Part shown: one piece after another, positions 46,001 to 57,574 of the stretch
Layout of the letters: each line of letters starts with the position of its first letter
How positions within the stretch are numbered: position 1 is the first letter of the stretch
NCBI GenBank assembly: GCA_963514095.1
Contig: OY741275.1
Coordinates: forward strand, 8,065,151 to 8,129,150
Origin: Eutrigla gurnardus
Taxonomy: Eukaryota; Chordata; Actinopteri; Perciformes; Triglidae
Length of the DNA stretch: 64,000 nt
Reading direction: 5' to 3'
Translations under genes and position numbers: made by a program
Notes under the pieces: generated by a model
Databases searched by the model: none
Told to the model about the DNA's origin: nothing
What the model saw: only the letters and a program-made list of their open reading frames with translations

Positions 46001-49000
46001 GCCCTCGCCATGTGTCAACCACTCAAACCGCAGGGAGAAAGCTGTAGCTGAGGTAATGCAGATTAACAGAGTATTTTCAGTTATCAGAAAAGATCCTCCC
46101 TTCAGCCTTTCCTGAAGGGTGCTGTATGCAGGTTCCAGCCAGCAGGCTAATTATTGACTAATGATGGAGAATGTGAGTGTTGTTGTGCTTTGGTTGCCAG
46201 CTGGTTATCTTGGTGGAACCCACAGGATTATTGCTATTTTGTGATGACAAGAACGTAATGATCTCACATTTTATGCCTTCAGCAATGAATCGCTTGGTCA
46301 ACATAACATACAGATGATGGTGGAAAAATCTGCATTATTTCGATAAATTCCTCCTCGGCTTTGAATCTCACCTGTCTTTTAGAGGGTTATGCTAAAGGTC
46401 AGAAATGGTCTTCAACCTGAGTATTGTTTGTTGAATCTGCATATAACTATGTAACTGCTCCAATGTCCTATATCCTGATTAACCCTGCTGTAGTTATGTC
46501 CCTTATGTCGGTGTTACAGTGTTGCATTGCATCCCTTCTCTCTCCAGCAGCAATGGGAACAGCAGTAGCTGGAGCAGTCTGGGCCTGGAGGGGGAGGCGT
46601 GTGAGGAGCGCATGTCATTCTCTCCCTCTGACAGGTTGGTCAGCATCCTTCCAAAATGCCTTTAAGACCTCTGGGTTCCCCCAGAATGGGACAGAGATAT
46701 AGTCGAAAAATTGAATTTACAACGAGGCCAAAGTTAATTAAGAATCAGTGGAAAATCTCTGGACAAATTGGAACCAGGGAATTGCTTCATCATATGAAAA
46801 TGATTTAAAAGATTATACATTGGAATTTTGATTCATACGTCGTCTCATACTAGGAACCACCAGCCCTTTGCATGACCACACGAAGCTGTAAATATAAATA
46901 GACGTGACATGTCATATGCTTGTTGGCGATGTATTACTCAAGCTTTGCTGGTTCTGCATTGCGTTCTTGTAACGGGATGGAGTAGTGGGGTTATTTGTAA
47001 TGTTGTTATAGTCTTGCCCAACCTGCAGGTGTCGCCGTCATGGGCCTCAATTCATTTAGAAAAAGAACATAGTTGGAAAAACCCTGCAGCATTGATGAAT
47101 TGAATCTGTACCACCAGCCATTTGTTTTCTCAGGCTGGTGAATGTGTTTTTGCTTCCATCCGTGTAGCCGCTTGTTTCGGCTCATAGCAGTGCAGCACCA
47201 TCAATCAAACCTCGTTTGAGCAATCTATTAATGCAAAAAAAAAAAATCCAAATTCAAAAAGTGAGCTAACATGATCAAAAGACTGAAGAAGTAACTGTTT
47301 AGCGTTATGCCAAAAATGTATATGTGTTGTGCTGCCAACCAGCACGTTCCAGCCTGTCCTGTCCTGTGATAACAGTCGTTTTTATTTATTAAGTAACTAG
47401 CGCCACTCTGCCCTCGGCCCAGAGAACGAAGAAGTTGACCTGCGCTGAAGACCCTTAAACTTGTATTCTTTCTAATGGTCAGCAGCGGATGAACCATCAA
47501 CCTCTCATTTTGTTTATTATCTCAGTAAACATTGTAAACATGAGTTTATGGTCTCAATCTCTAGTTTCAATTCTTCTTCAATACAGCATGATGTCCGTTT
47601 AGTAAATTATGGCCCCATTTGGTCAAGTCAAATAGATGATAAAGCAACTTTTTCACAGCGTGTTTTAAAGTCATGAAAGATAATTGTAAAGAAAATGTGC
47701 AGCATTCGTTTGTACTTAGCTCCAACTGCTTGTGTCACTTCTGGACGCAAAAAAACAATATAGCGACATCAAAAGCCCAGGATGCCGTGTTCACCATGCT
47801 CATTCCAGCTGGTCTCCTGGCCGCAGGGAGGACCAGATGAAGGCGCGGGTGGTTTTCCATTTTCTGCCACTTTGGATTCAGTCAAATAAACAAACTATCA
47901 AAGCGTACACGACTGTAGGCGCCCAGTGAGTGGCACAAACACACAGTTGGCTAACGTAAACTATATGCCGACGCCACACATCGAGATTATAAGGTAGCTG
48001 TGTTATTTTGACCATCAGGGTTTAAGCAGTTTGGTTGATTTACGCATATTCTTCCATGCTGATACATCGATGTTGATACCGGTCTCACATGACAGTCATA
48101 GCAAAACTACTACAGATTCAGTGGAAAAGACTGGTACAAAGAAACAATCAAAAAAGTTTTACAGTAAAGAGTAACCTAAACCTAAATCCACATCAACATG
48201 AAGCATATTGGAATCTGGTGTCAAAAAGCAGGGGACTTGACTGGCCATCTGTTTCCTGTCTCCAAGAAGCACAACACTTTAGAAGACAATGGACATGTGG
48301 CATACTGGATATGCCACTTAAATTTGTCAAATGTCAGATTTGTAATAGATGTGCGCTTATTAGACCATCGTAGGCAAAGTTGCAGATTCAGGTTTGTGGT
48401 TTTGTCACATCTTAACATGGCATTTAAAACACAAATATCCACGATCATCTCGTGTTGAATGGTTGGGCTCGTTAAGGCTCCAGTATGTCGACGTGAGCTG
48501 GTGTTATGCAACTTTAATTCAAATACGCTATTATTTTAAACACTATTCAAAACACAAGGAGTTGTCCTTTAATGCACAACTTTGTAGTTGGTGCTGCCCT
48601 GTCTCTCAGCTCTTAGTCCTCACCTCTGATTTGACGATGTCATCATCGCTGCTTCATGATCCTATTCATAAAAAAAGTGAATGTGAAAAACTTTCCTAGG
48701 CGTCTCTTCTGGAAAGAAAGATATACTTGTATAATATTGAGCAGTCAAGACTACGTGTCTGTAGCCGTGGGCTGTGTCAACAACACTGTGATTAACAATC
48801 TTATAAAGCGGAGAAATGACTGTTTACCTGTTGGCTCGTCACACAGCAAATATTTGCACAATTGACAGAATGGATATTGAGAAGATCTTCAGAATGGAAA
48901 AATCAACTTTCACACTGATTAAGTACTATTAGTCATTGTGTCTTAACTGACAAAAGACATTGAAGCAGAAAAGTCAATTTACTGGAATGTAGGGAAAAAA

Positions 49001-51997
49001 ACAATGCCGGGAAATATGCAGCGTAGCGCGCTCCATGTGTGTAAGATGTCTTTTGATCATGATTGCTTAGCGCATGTGGCTGTGCTTATATCAAAGCATG
49101 CTTATTGTGATTTGTGTCCCTTTGCATGCAGCCTCATCTCCCCGATCATTTCTCCCTTCTCTAACCTGTGTGACCTTTCCCATCCAACAGTGATAATACG
49201 GAGGACAAAGAGACTGAGGTCAAAGAGGAATCCAGTGGTAAGGATGTCGGCTTTTCTAATTCAATAAAAAAAAAACTATTGTGAACGGGACCTTATTAGA
49301 AATGCACACACACAAAAAACGCTTTAACTTTTTGACAGCAGAGGGATATGGGGAAGAGATGGGGCCCACCTCCTAATTTGAGGTCTTGCCCTTTCCACTC
49401 CTTGAGATGCAGAACCGTTGGCGTTGATTCCGGCTGTCTGTGTGCGTCTGTCTGCCTGTCTGAGTGTGTTGTAGCCGGGGATTTTACCACCCCCGTACTC
49501 AGCCACACTAACGCTCATTCAACCACTCCACAGCCAGTCATTCTGCGTTATGGGTGTGTGAGAGTGTGTGAAACCAGAGCAGCCCCCAGTGGGGGGGGGG
49601 GGGGGGGGGGGGTCTCCTCGTTGGGTCTGTTGTACTATGGGAGCGTGGGAACTGAGCAGGACGGGGCTCGAGAAGCAATGGACTTCTATTACATTATTGT
49701 ATCAGTCTGTCTTTGAGTTGAGATGTAGCGCAGGACACACTAATGTACAGTAGACTAATGTGTCTGAGCAGTCTTGAAAAGATCCGGTCTCTGAAGTATA
49801 GAAATGAAATGGCTTGTAGAAGGATATGCATGATGATTCATCTTGAATTGCTCACACATGTCTGTGCTGCAGGGACTCTCTGTGTGGACAGGACCCAGGT
49901 GCAGGCTTCCAGGACTGCACTGGTCCTGGTGAACTCGGATGTCAGGGAGCATGGGCGTGCCTCTCAACACGCGACCCTCGACCCTCAGCTGAGGAGCATG
50001 CTGCAGTGGGTGGCGGCCTCCATCGCCGACGTCCCCCAGATCCAGCTGAGTCCCGACAGAGAGCTCCAGCAGGTGAGAGTCCTCAGTCCATTCTGAACAT
50101 GCTCATTGTCTACAATCACTGTGGTATTTATTATTAAGCAGCAGTACTTACCTACCGTCCAATCAGACGTCACTCTTTCCGTGATTATTGATGTCGTTTT
50201 ATAGGTTTGCAGTCTTGTTCAGTGGTATCCTGGTTTCCACTTCGAGACAAACGCCTCATGCAATGATAAAATGATAAACAAGTTATATAATATATTATAG
50301 TGTAGGGGTTCTCAACATGTTTGTGTTATTTGGTCATTTAATTGTATTCAAACTGCATGAGCTCCTCCACAGTCTTTCCATGCATTAGTACCCCCCAGTG
50401 TACAAGCACCCCTGGTTGGGAAGCACCATTATAGTGCAGCCGACCATCCGTACAATTCCTTGACATTCTTTGACCTTCCTGTAGAATTGATCAATTCCTC
50501 TAAATGTACCTGCTAGAGGCTCTAAAGGTACTGATATGACAAATCATGATATACAGTTCCACAAATAAAACAAGTGGAGACATCAAATGATCCATTCCCA
50601 TCACAGAAATCTTTATTTTGATGGATAATGTGTGTTTTCAAACTAATGCAACATATAACCAGGATGCTTTCACACCTGTAACGCGTCTCGGTTGGTGTGG
50701 ACCGAGGGGAGAAAGTGGTACTTGGTTGCATTAGTTCTGGTCCGGTTTCTGTTCACACTGACTTCTTACATAGAACCAAGAGGAGTTTAACATAAAGTCA
50801 TACAGACTAACTCGTCGATTGTCATCTTGCATCATCAGGACCTACATGGGGAAATAAAATTCTGATGACTGATGATTCTGGTGAAATAACTGATATACGC
50901 ATTATTACTATTATTAGACTGCAAATCAGCCCCATGTGATGAATGATGAGTAACAGGTAGAGACAGGATGAAAAGTAGGCGTCTTTTACGGTAATGATTT
51001 GGGGCTTATTCCTGTTGGATATTATTCCTGTCACGCACTTGTATTAAAATACATTAAGTCCGATACAAGCACAGCAGTTTTAACAGTTTTTACCTATTTA
51101 ATCAGGAAGTATCCCCAAGCAACATGGAGTTAAGATCAATTACAAGATCGCTTCCTGAAGCGATTTCACAATCGGCAAAGGATTTATTGGTGGTTTACCT
51201 TTTTTGAATTGAAATGAAATTCTAAAATCACATCTGCGATCATATAATCCTGTGGTTGGTTCGTCTGCTTTGGCACCACAGACGAGCCAGGGAAACCTTT
51301 ATATCTGCCTGCCTCAGTTATTGTAACTGAGCACATAGGGACCTCTGCCCTCTCTGTATATTACATTATGGTTCTGTGAAGTAATCTTTGATTTGAACGT
51401 AGTTTCTGAGCTTCGGCTTATTCCAAATCTCATTTCATTCTTCTTCATCGATTCTTGGGACATTTTAGTTTGATTACTGAGTTATTTATATCACGCTGCG
51501 AATTCCTCCTGAAAATGAAATGTAAACTGGAAAGACAAAGTATTACAGAATCCTCTCTTGACGAGGGATAATTGTATGCTCTGTCCCATTTAAAGATAAT
51601 TTCGCTCCGTCTTTCATCTGGCAGGCTCCACTATTTCCCATCTCTGCTTTACTCAACATGACTCGACATGACTAACAAGAAGGCCTTAAACATGCAGCCA
51701 GATTGCTTTCTTGTCAGCGTACTATAACTAATATATCTAAATTACAAATGAAGAGCCTTTCTCGGCCTCCTTTGGATCATTGAAGTGAACGATGACCTTG
51801 TGCCTTTTCAGCTCCCAGCAGTGGTCCAAAGGCTTCGGGAGAAGAAGTGGAGGGTGGGAGAGCTGCTGCACACGTTGCTGCGCTACTGTGAAGAGGGTCA
51901 GACGCACAGTCAGCCCCAGACCAGAGAGGAGGCACTACAGGCGGGCAGAGAACCTCACCGCATCCCCCTCTTCCAGTGGCTCCTGGAGCACGCCTAG
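37003..51997 (+). CDS. akap11: A-kinase anchoring protein 11 (AKAP220), 11 coding exons, complete
   Basis: This scaffold tethers PKA (RI and RII), GSK3 and PP1 on vesicular and endosomal sites and is an autophagy receptor for PKA RI alpha (family knowledge). Joined exons give 1,891 codons plus stop with all phases matching; human AKAP11 has about 1,901. Seen in order: N-terminal region 1-208 with QSVSSIEDDFVTALEHLEE; ECSSPSP-like block and acidic SDSEVSEFFDSFD (FFAT-like, 341-347); FAADLAEELVFEGIMEV at 660; TPPSTP and ATPPPTPH blocks about 1030-1080; RII-type amphipathic helix YAESLTAEIMTSALSNI at 1649; WSNLSFEDEH at 1697; C-terminal DPQLRSMLQW and FQWLLEHA. The start ATG at 37003 has G at -3 and +4 and yields ASVRKE, aligning with the human N-terminus. 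It lies downstream of dgkh on the same strand, as in human. Confidence 0.95.
37619..37729 (+). CDS. akap11: akap11 exon 2 (residues 22-58)
   Basis: CVKSLFRNKKELCNVSLELP aligns with the human SVKSLLQSQKELCSVS region. The acceptor is TTTTATAG and the donor GAG|GTTTGT. It is 37 whole codons. Confidence 0.85.
37813..37866 (+). CDS. akap11: akap11 exon 3 (residues 59-76)
   Basis: A short exon of 18 codons (IHFVCLPGQCEGEDVTQQ) with CTTTCAG acceptor and CAA|GTAAGT donor. It matches in position the human VTFLGFNEETDAAHIQ stretch. Confidence 0.8.
38047..38178 (+). CDS. akap11: akap11 exon 4 (residues 77-120)
   Basis: GGLCELLRSLHVHSLKNDEV corresponds to the human LPDILNSLHFCNLNENEI. 44 whole codons, CCCCAG acceptor, CAG|GTAGGT donor. 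Confidence 0.85.
39170..39434 (+). CDS. akap11: akap11 exon 5 (residues 121-208)
   Basis: It contains DDTNQSVSSIEDDFVTALEH, almost identical to the human protein. It ends in phase 1. Confidence 0.93.
39804..44193 (+). CDS. akap11: akap11 giant exon 6 (residues 209-1671)
   Basis: A single 4,390-bp exon without stop, like the giant central exon of mammalian AKAP11. It holds the FFAT-like EFFDSFD (341-347), a seven-Glu run near 41275, the TPPSTP/ATPPPTPH region, eleven or twelve helix segments of the form [FY]A-x-x-[LIV] and the RII helix at 1649. Residues aligning with the human PP1 motif KVQF read ALHY here. It ends in phase 2 at ATCAG|GTAACA. Confidence 0.97.
44457..44597 (+). CDS. akap11: akap11 exon 7 (residues 1672-1718)
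   Basis: SVGDDSLGSWSNLSFEDEH is strongly conserved. W1697-S-N-L1700 has the W-x-x-L core of an LC3-interacting region with acidic residues nearby. The donor is GACAG|GTATGC. Confidence 0.93.
44598..46547 (+). other. akap11 intron without recognised content
   Basis: Nearly 2 kb between exons 7 and 8. I see no exon, element or strong repeat in it. Confidence 0.7.
46548..46634 (+). CDS. akap11: akap11 exon 8 (residues 1719-1747)
   Basis: SNGNSSSWSSLGLEGEACEE repeats the WSxL theme of the previous exon. The acceptor is a CAGCAG tandem; using the second AG (exon from 46551) drops one Ser and matches the human length. The donor GACAG|GTTGGT is weak. Confidence 0.85.
46635..49190 (+). other. akap11 intron, one dispersed repeat
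   Basis: The largest of the late akap11 introns. Besides the repeat copy at 47506-47650 it has several unrelated short open frames around 48.1-48.8 kb with no family resemblance. Confidence 0.7.
47506..47650. repeat. Dispersed repeat copy B
   Basis: TTTATTATCTCAGTAAACAT, CTAGTTTCAATTCTTCTTC and AAATAGATGATAAAGCAAC correspond to the copy at 23395-23500. It lies in an akap11 intron. Confidence 0.6.
49191..49237 (+). CDS. akap11: akap11 exon 9 (residues 1748-1763)
   Basis: A 47-bp acidic mini-exon (DNTEDKETEVKEESS), matching the human acidic stretch after SDSDGPDD. Acceptor CCAACAG, donor AGTG|GTAAGG. Phase fits both sides. Confidence 0.85.
49591..49612. repeat. Poly(G) tract, 22 bases
   Basis: An uninterrupted G run in the intron between akap11 exons 9 and 10. 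A shorter 14-base G run is at 3531-3544. Confidence 0.95.
49873..50072 (+). CDS. akap11: akap11 exon 10 (residues 1764-1830)
   Basis: ATLDPQLRSMLQWVAASIAD matches the conserved C-terminal VDPQLRIILQWLIAS block. Donor CAG|GTGAGA, phase 0. Confidence 0.92.
50303..50428. mobile_element. hAT-like deletion derivative, 126 bp
   Basis: TAGGGGTTCTCAAC at the left and GGTTGGGAAGCACCA at the right resemble the GGTTCTCAACC ends of hAT (Charlie-type) elements. A perfect 8-bp duplication TTATAGTG flanks it (50295-50302, 50429-50436). It lies in the last akap11 intron. Confidence 0.8.
51812..51997 (+). CDS. akap11: akap11 last coding exon 11 (residues 1831-1891)
   Basis: VVQRLREKKWRVGELLHTLL and FQWLLEHA match the human C-terminus (LQEKGWKVGDLLQAVL, FDWLLENA). 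Stop TAG at 51995-51997. A pyrimidine minisatellite starts about 15 bases after it. Confidence 0.95.
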   Translation, partial: LPAVVQRLREKKWRVGELLHTLLRYCEEGQTHSQPQTREEALQAGREPHRIPLFQWLLEHA

Positions 51998-52007
51998 ACC
52001 CTCTCCA

Positions 52008-52800
52008 CTCCTCTCCCCTATCCTCACCTCCCCTATCCTCACCTCCCCTATCCTCATCTCCCCTCCCCTCCCGATCCTCACCTCCCCTATTCTCACCTCT
52101 CCTATCCTCATCTCCCCTATCCTAACCTCCCCTCCCCTCACCTCCCCTATCCTCACCTCCCCTATCCTAACCTCCCCTATCCTAACCTCCCCTGTCCTAA
52201 CCTCCCCTATCCTAACCTCCCCTGTCCTTACCTCCCCTATCCTAACCTCCCCTGTCCTTACCTCCCCTATCCTCACCTCCCCTATCCTAACCTCCCCTAT
52301 CCTAACCTCCCCTGTCCTTACCTCCCCTATCCTCACCTCCCCTATCCTAACCTCCCCTGTCCTCACCTCCCCTATCCTCACCTCCCCTATTCTCATCTCC
52401 CCTCCCCTCACCTCCCCTATCCTCACCTCCCCTATTCTAGTCTCACCTCCCCTATTCTCATCTCACCTCCCCTCCCCTATTCTCATCTCACCTCCCCTAT
52501 CCTATCCTCACCTCCCCTATCCTATCCTCAACTCCCCTATCCTATCCTCACCTCACCTATCCTATCCTATCCTCACCTCCCCTATTCTAACCTCACCTCC
52601 CCTATCCTCACCTCCCCTATCCTCACCTCCCCTATCCTATCCTCACCTCACCTATCCTATCCTCACCTCACCTATCCTCTCCTCCCCTATCCTCACCTCA
52701 CCTATCCTCTCATCTACCCTCTTCTCATCTACCCTGCTCTCTTCTACCCCCCTCTCATCTCCCCACCTCTACCCTCCTCTCCTCTTCTCCCCTCCCCTCC
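52008..52800 (+). repeat. 15-bp pyrimidine minisatellite (CCTATCCTCACCTCC)n
   Basis: About 50 degenerate copies with variants CCTGTCCTAACCTCC and CCTATTCTCATCTCC, later degenerating to 10- and 5-bp steps. Because the unit is five codons, both strands stay open for long distances, which produces false reading frames. It starts just after the akap11 stop. Confidence 0.97.
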
Positions 52801-53287
52801 CTAGTTCCAAACAGGGCTTTGCAGACTCCACAGCCCCTAGAGGGCACCATACAAATCAGCTAACTCTTACTCCGATGAATGTTGGCAGTGTGTGTTTTGC
52901 ATTGCATGCAGTGACCAAGAGTAATTCTGTTGTATTTTATTTTCCTTTCCACCTTCTGTTTTGTTGCTGTTATTTATCGGGCTGCCTACATCACATGTGT
53001 TGATTTAACGAGCTGTCTCTCCCGCCCACACACATTTCTGAATTGAAGCCCTCACACCTTGCTGCCGTTGTGCTTGAGCTAGAGAAAGAAAAGGAAAAAA
53101 GAGAGAGAGAGAGAGACCCATCCCATCTGTTCCAGACGGAGACAGATATGCAGTGAGTTGAGAGGAAAGAGAATGTGTTTTTTGTTAGGGAATCCCCATA
53201 GCTGCTGGGCAGATGATGTCATCTCACCCACAGCTCACCTCTATGGTGTTTCCACATGTTAAGAGACCAACTGTGCGCTCACACCCA

Positions 53288-53291
<4 letters not shown>

Positions 53292-53328
<37 letters not shown>
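53292..53328. repeat. (CA)n microsatellite
   Basis: About 18 CA units downstream of akap11, preceded by CACACC units. Confidence 0.97.
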
Positions 53329-53329
<1 letters not shown>

Positions 53330-55448
53330 ACACCCTTGTATTATCAGGGAATCTGAGATGCACCAACACCCGTCAACAATTCTTCCCCAATAGTATTCCA
53401 TTGTTGTATTAATCCACTCAGAATGACTGTGCTTGTCGTTCAGTTTGCTCCGGTGACGTTTTTTGGTCCCGAACTCTGGAGGATTTAAATGCCGATATAA
53501 TGACTCGTCGCATTTGACTGATATGCTGCCATACAAACAGTTTGACAAGGCACTGTTAAATTGCAAAACAAAACATCATAATTCAATTGTACTACACTGT
53601 CATTGTGCGTTGATGATCAAATGGGCCATTCATTTGGCAGTAGAATGATAAATAGCAATTGATGAAGTTGCCTCTTGCCAGTGTTGGTATTCCTGTTGTA
53701 TCTAATAACTGTAACGCTGCTTGTCGAGCCTCAATCTCCTTGGTTGTCAAACTTAGTAAAAAATATTTGGAGTGGATGATGTTTACTAGGGCGATTGGTA
53801 TTTAAAAAAGTATATTTTTTGATGGTAGAGTTTGTCTAATCAAACATGAAATGCTGCTCAAAGCTATGAAAAGCCACGATTTTGGCTTAATGTTGCCAAA
53901 TGTATCTTGTAAGATGACTCTCCTCCCATCCAGTCAGTAGTATGTGAATTATCCTCTGGTCATCTGCGGCCTGCGTCCAGGTCGGGGGGAACATCCAGTG
54001 ACGCAGATAGTGGATCTTTTCGTGATTAAAAACACTAACGGTCTGCACCTCCAAAACCACAAACTAACAGCCTGTGCATGGCTCAACCTCAGACTCACAC
54101 ATTTTGTCACCCACGCTCACATCCCCTTGTGGAATGAAGGACTCTGACTCCACAGCTTCCACATAGCACTAACTCCTCTTACACGCACCCTCGTTACTCA
54201 CCAGCCCCCATACATGTGCGTCCTCACGCACAGCACTACTCGCTACTTGCTGAGATGCACTTTTTTTTTTGATTTGGTCAAAGGAGAGGCTGGGCATTTC
54301 CAGCCCTGCCCTCAAACCTCTCCTGGCCTAGGCTGTGAATTTCCTCCCAGCATGGACCGGCTGCTCTGCTGTCAGTTAATCTACATGCACAGAAGCCCCT
54401 CTTCAAAGAAACATTATTGGGATACATTTTGATGGTTGCTATTTATTTATTCATTAATAAAGAACCCAATGATGCTTCGAGGTCTTCATATTAATATCAG
54501 GACGTTCCCTCTTGAGTTTGAAAGACTGTAATATACCACAGCCTCGCAACTATTATTATATACTAAGTGTTGTTGGTGGTGCTCACCTGCATGGCTGAAT
54601 CTTCATTGGCTTTCAAAGCTCAGCATTCTTCTTCTTAATGTTTAACTTACACTAATTGAGCTGCAGTGATTGGTCTGTGTCCTGCCTCATCATGCTACGG
54701 GCCCCTGCAGATGCCTTGTCTGTTAACTGCTTAATCTGCAGGCTGCCAAACGGTCGTTTCATCTTAAAGATGTTTGTCCTCTATGATTTGTTTACAAAAA
54801 TGAATATATCACAAAATCCACTAAAAATCCAAAGTTTTACCTGCTATTGAAAATAATAGAAAAGAAAACAGTCAAGTATTACCCTGAGAAGTGGGAGAGC
54901 AAATCTCTTGGTTTACATTAAAGGAATGTAATAAAAGTCATCACTTGACATGAACGGAGCGCATCACAGTGTAGAAATGTTCTCCCAGAGTGAATGTTTT
55001 AGTTGAAGTAGTTTCTTTTCCTCCGTTGTTCCATCCCCTCTGTTTTCTTTCTTTACATTCCTGTGCATCCCAAATGACCTGTAGCTCTATATTGTTGTTT
55101 GTGAAAGCTGAATGTGTACCTACTCCATTAGAAGCAGGTACTGTACATCTGTTTTGCTACTGTTGTCTGTTCCCAGTGTTACTTTCTGACCACAGGCAGG
55201 AATATAAAAAGTGAGATGTACCTCACCTCCATGCACATCTGTATTTCCCCTGCTTCCTTGTAAAACCCTGCCAAATGAAGATATTTAATAAATTATGTCA
55301 GTTATGTTACAGTGAGCTCACTACTTGTTCTCCCCATGGCATTGCTGAAGCACACATTCTATTTGTTTGTGTTCAAGCTTGGTGTGACAATAAAGCTTTT
55401 TCATGTGCTCTTACTTTTTGTATATATTCTATATACTTTTTCTCTATA

Positions 55449-55916
<468 letters not shown>

Positions 55917-55949
55917 AAATGTGATGCAGTAAGAGAAAAATCGTTTTTA

Positions 55950-57560
55950 GATCATTAAAGCATGTAAACATGTCCTACTAGAAACCCCAAATACAAAAGT
56001 AAGAACCTAAAAAAGAGCATGATACATCTCTTTAAGTACATTAAATCCAAAAACATTATGTGGCTTGTTCAGATCATAATTCTTGCAGCCCTACACTGTT
56101 AAGCCCACAGCAACGGTGATGTGCTGTATCAGGAAGTAGACCACATCAAAAGCACTCTTTACTGTCAGTGAAGTACCTTAAAGACTTTGATGACAGGTGT
56201 GTCTCTGGTTTCGGCTGTTTAATCGTTCATGAAGGACACTTACCCAGGATGGCTTTCCCAGTGATAACAGCCGGCTGTTAACTACTGTGATTCCTCCACA
56301 CCTATTACAAGGCCGTCACTTACTAGCCAAGGCCGCTCCACCTCCTGACTGTTACTTGAGCTGCAGGTGCCAAAAGAAACACAAGGGATGTGTATCCATG
56401 AACGCTGGTCTCAATAACAGCGCTACACATCTCGGCTATGCCTGGATACGGCCGCACAAAACAGCCTTTGTTGCCGTGTGATTAGACCGTACCACACATG
56501 CACAAATATATAATTAGGTGATGTTCGCTACAATGGCCGCTACCTGTCAGCATACAGCTCTCGGTGTGGTGGATGAATGGAGGTGTCTGTCTGACATGGA
56601 GGGAGGGAAAAGAAGAAAGAGAGAGGGAGGAGGGAAGGTGGGAATACCTAATTGCAGGCTGTATAGTGATATAGGAGGCGAGGAATGTGTCTGACGAGCA
56701 CATCTCTGATCTTTTGAGCAGCGGGAAGCCTGCTGACAGACAACAAGAGGCCAAATAAGGATTTGGTTGGCTCAGCTTGTGGCTGACCTGACTAAGTCAA
56801 GTAATTTCCAGCAGGCCTCAAATTAGGGAAGCCGTATGTGTGTTTGGCAAGATGTGAACATTTGTTCCTGAGAAAAGATTTCAAGCCGCCCCAGAGTTTT
56901 AATCATACAACCAGGAAGACAAAAGTAATGTTCGGTTTAATATCACATATGTGAGGCATTGCTTGGCTGGATGGGTCACTTCTATCAGTGGGTCAGTGGA
57001 GCGTCAAAGTGAGTCAGCAAAGAAAATGTAAAACTATTGGGAAAGTCCCATTGCTAACTGATGTGAGTAAAGAAAAGCCCTGCATTTTAGCATTTACATT
57101 TTCACTGTTCATAGAACCAAGGAAATATTTAGATTAAAACAGATTTTTAAAATAAGTGATTGGTTTATTGATTGAGATATGGCTACAAAGACCAAGTATA
57201 ATGAGGCATATTTCCAGAAATCAATAATATAGATATACGGTACATATTTACAGTCTTAGAAGCTGTAAAGAGGAAATAACAATTTCAACTAAAGGTCCAC
57301 TTACTACATTTTGCTAAAGGCTGCTGTCTTCCAGATGGAGCTTGCCCAGTTGTCACGGAGATGGATTTGTTAACATGCAAGCTTAGGTGCTATAATAAGG
57401 ACTTTTAGGATTTTAGGACTCCATTTTAGGATATCTTGTCCACATGAAAAGTTCCTTCTTCACCTTGGATAAATATTGGGACATAACAATCCCAGCTGAA
57501 GGCCAGCTTACTTTTTTCTGTATCACAAGATAAACAAACTGTAATGATAGATAGCATCAA
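55950..57560. other. Intergenic, no gene recognised
   Basis: No splice-bounded conserved exon on either strand. Moderately AT-rich single-copy-looking sequence. Confidence 0.6.
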
Positions 57561-57574
57561 TGACAGTAACGCAG

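Larger units (their letters stand above)
51998..55394 (+). other. akap11: akap11 3' UTR and downstream flank
   Basis: No coding signal. The region starts with the 15-bp minisatellite. AATAAA hexamers are at 54456-54461, 55287-55292 and 55389-55394, any of which could end the transcript; a 3' UTR of 2.5-3.4 kb is inferred. A (CA)n repeat lies at 53292-53328. Confidence 0.45.

Noticed and set aside
51792..53003. 403-residue frame rich in ILTSP, and its 163-residue minus-strand partner of RIGEV repeats
   Set aside because: Both come from the 15-bp minisatellite, whose length is a multiple of three. The real akap11 frame ends at 51997 in a different frame.
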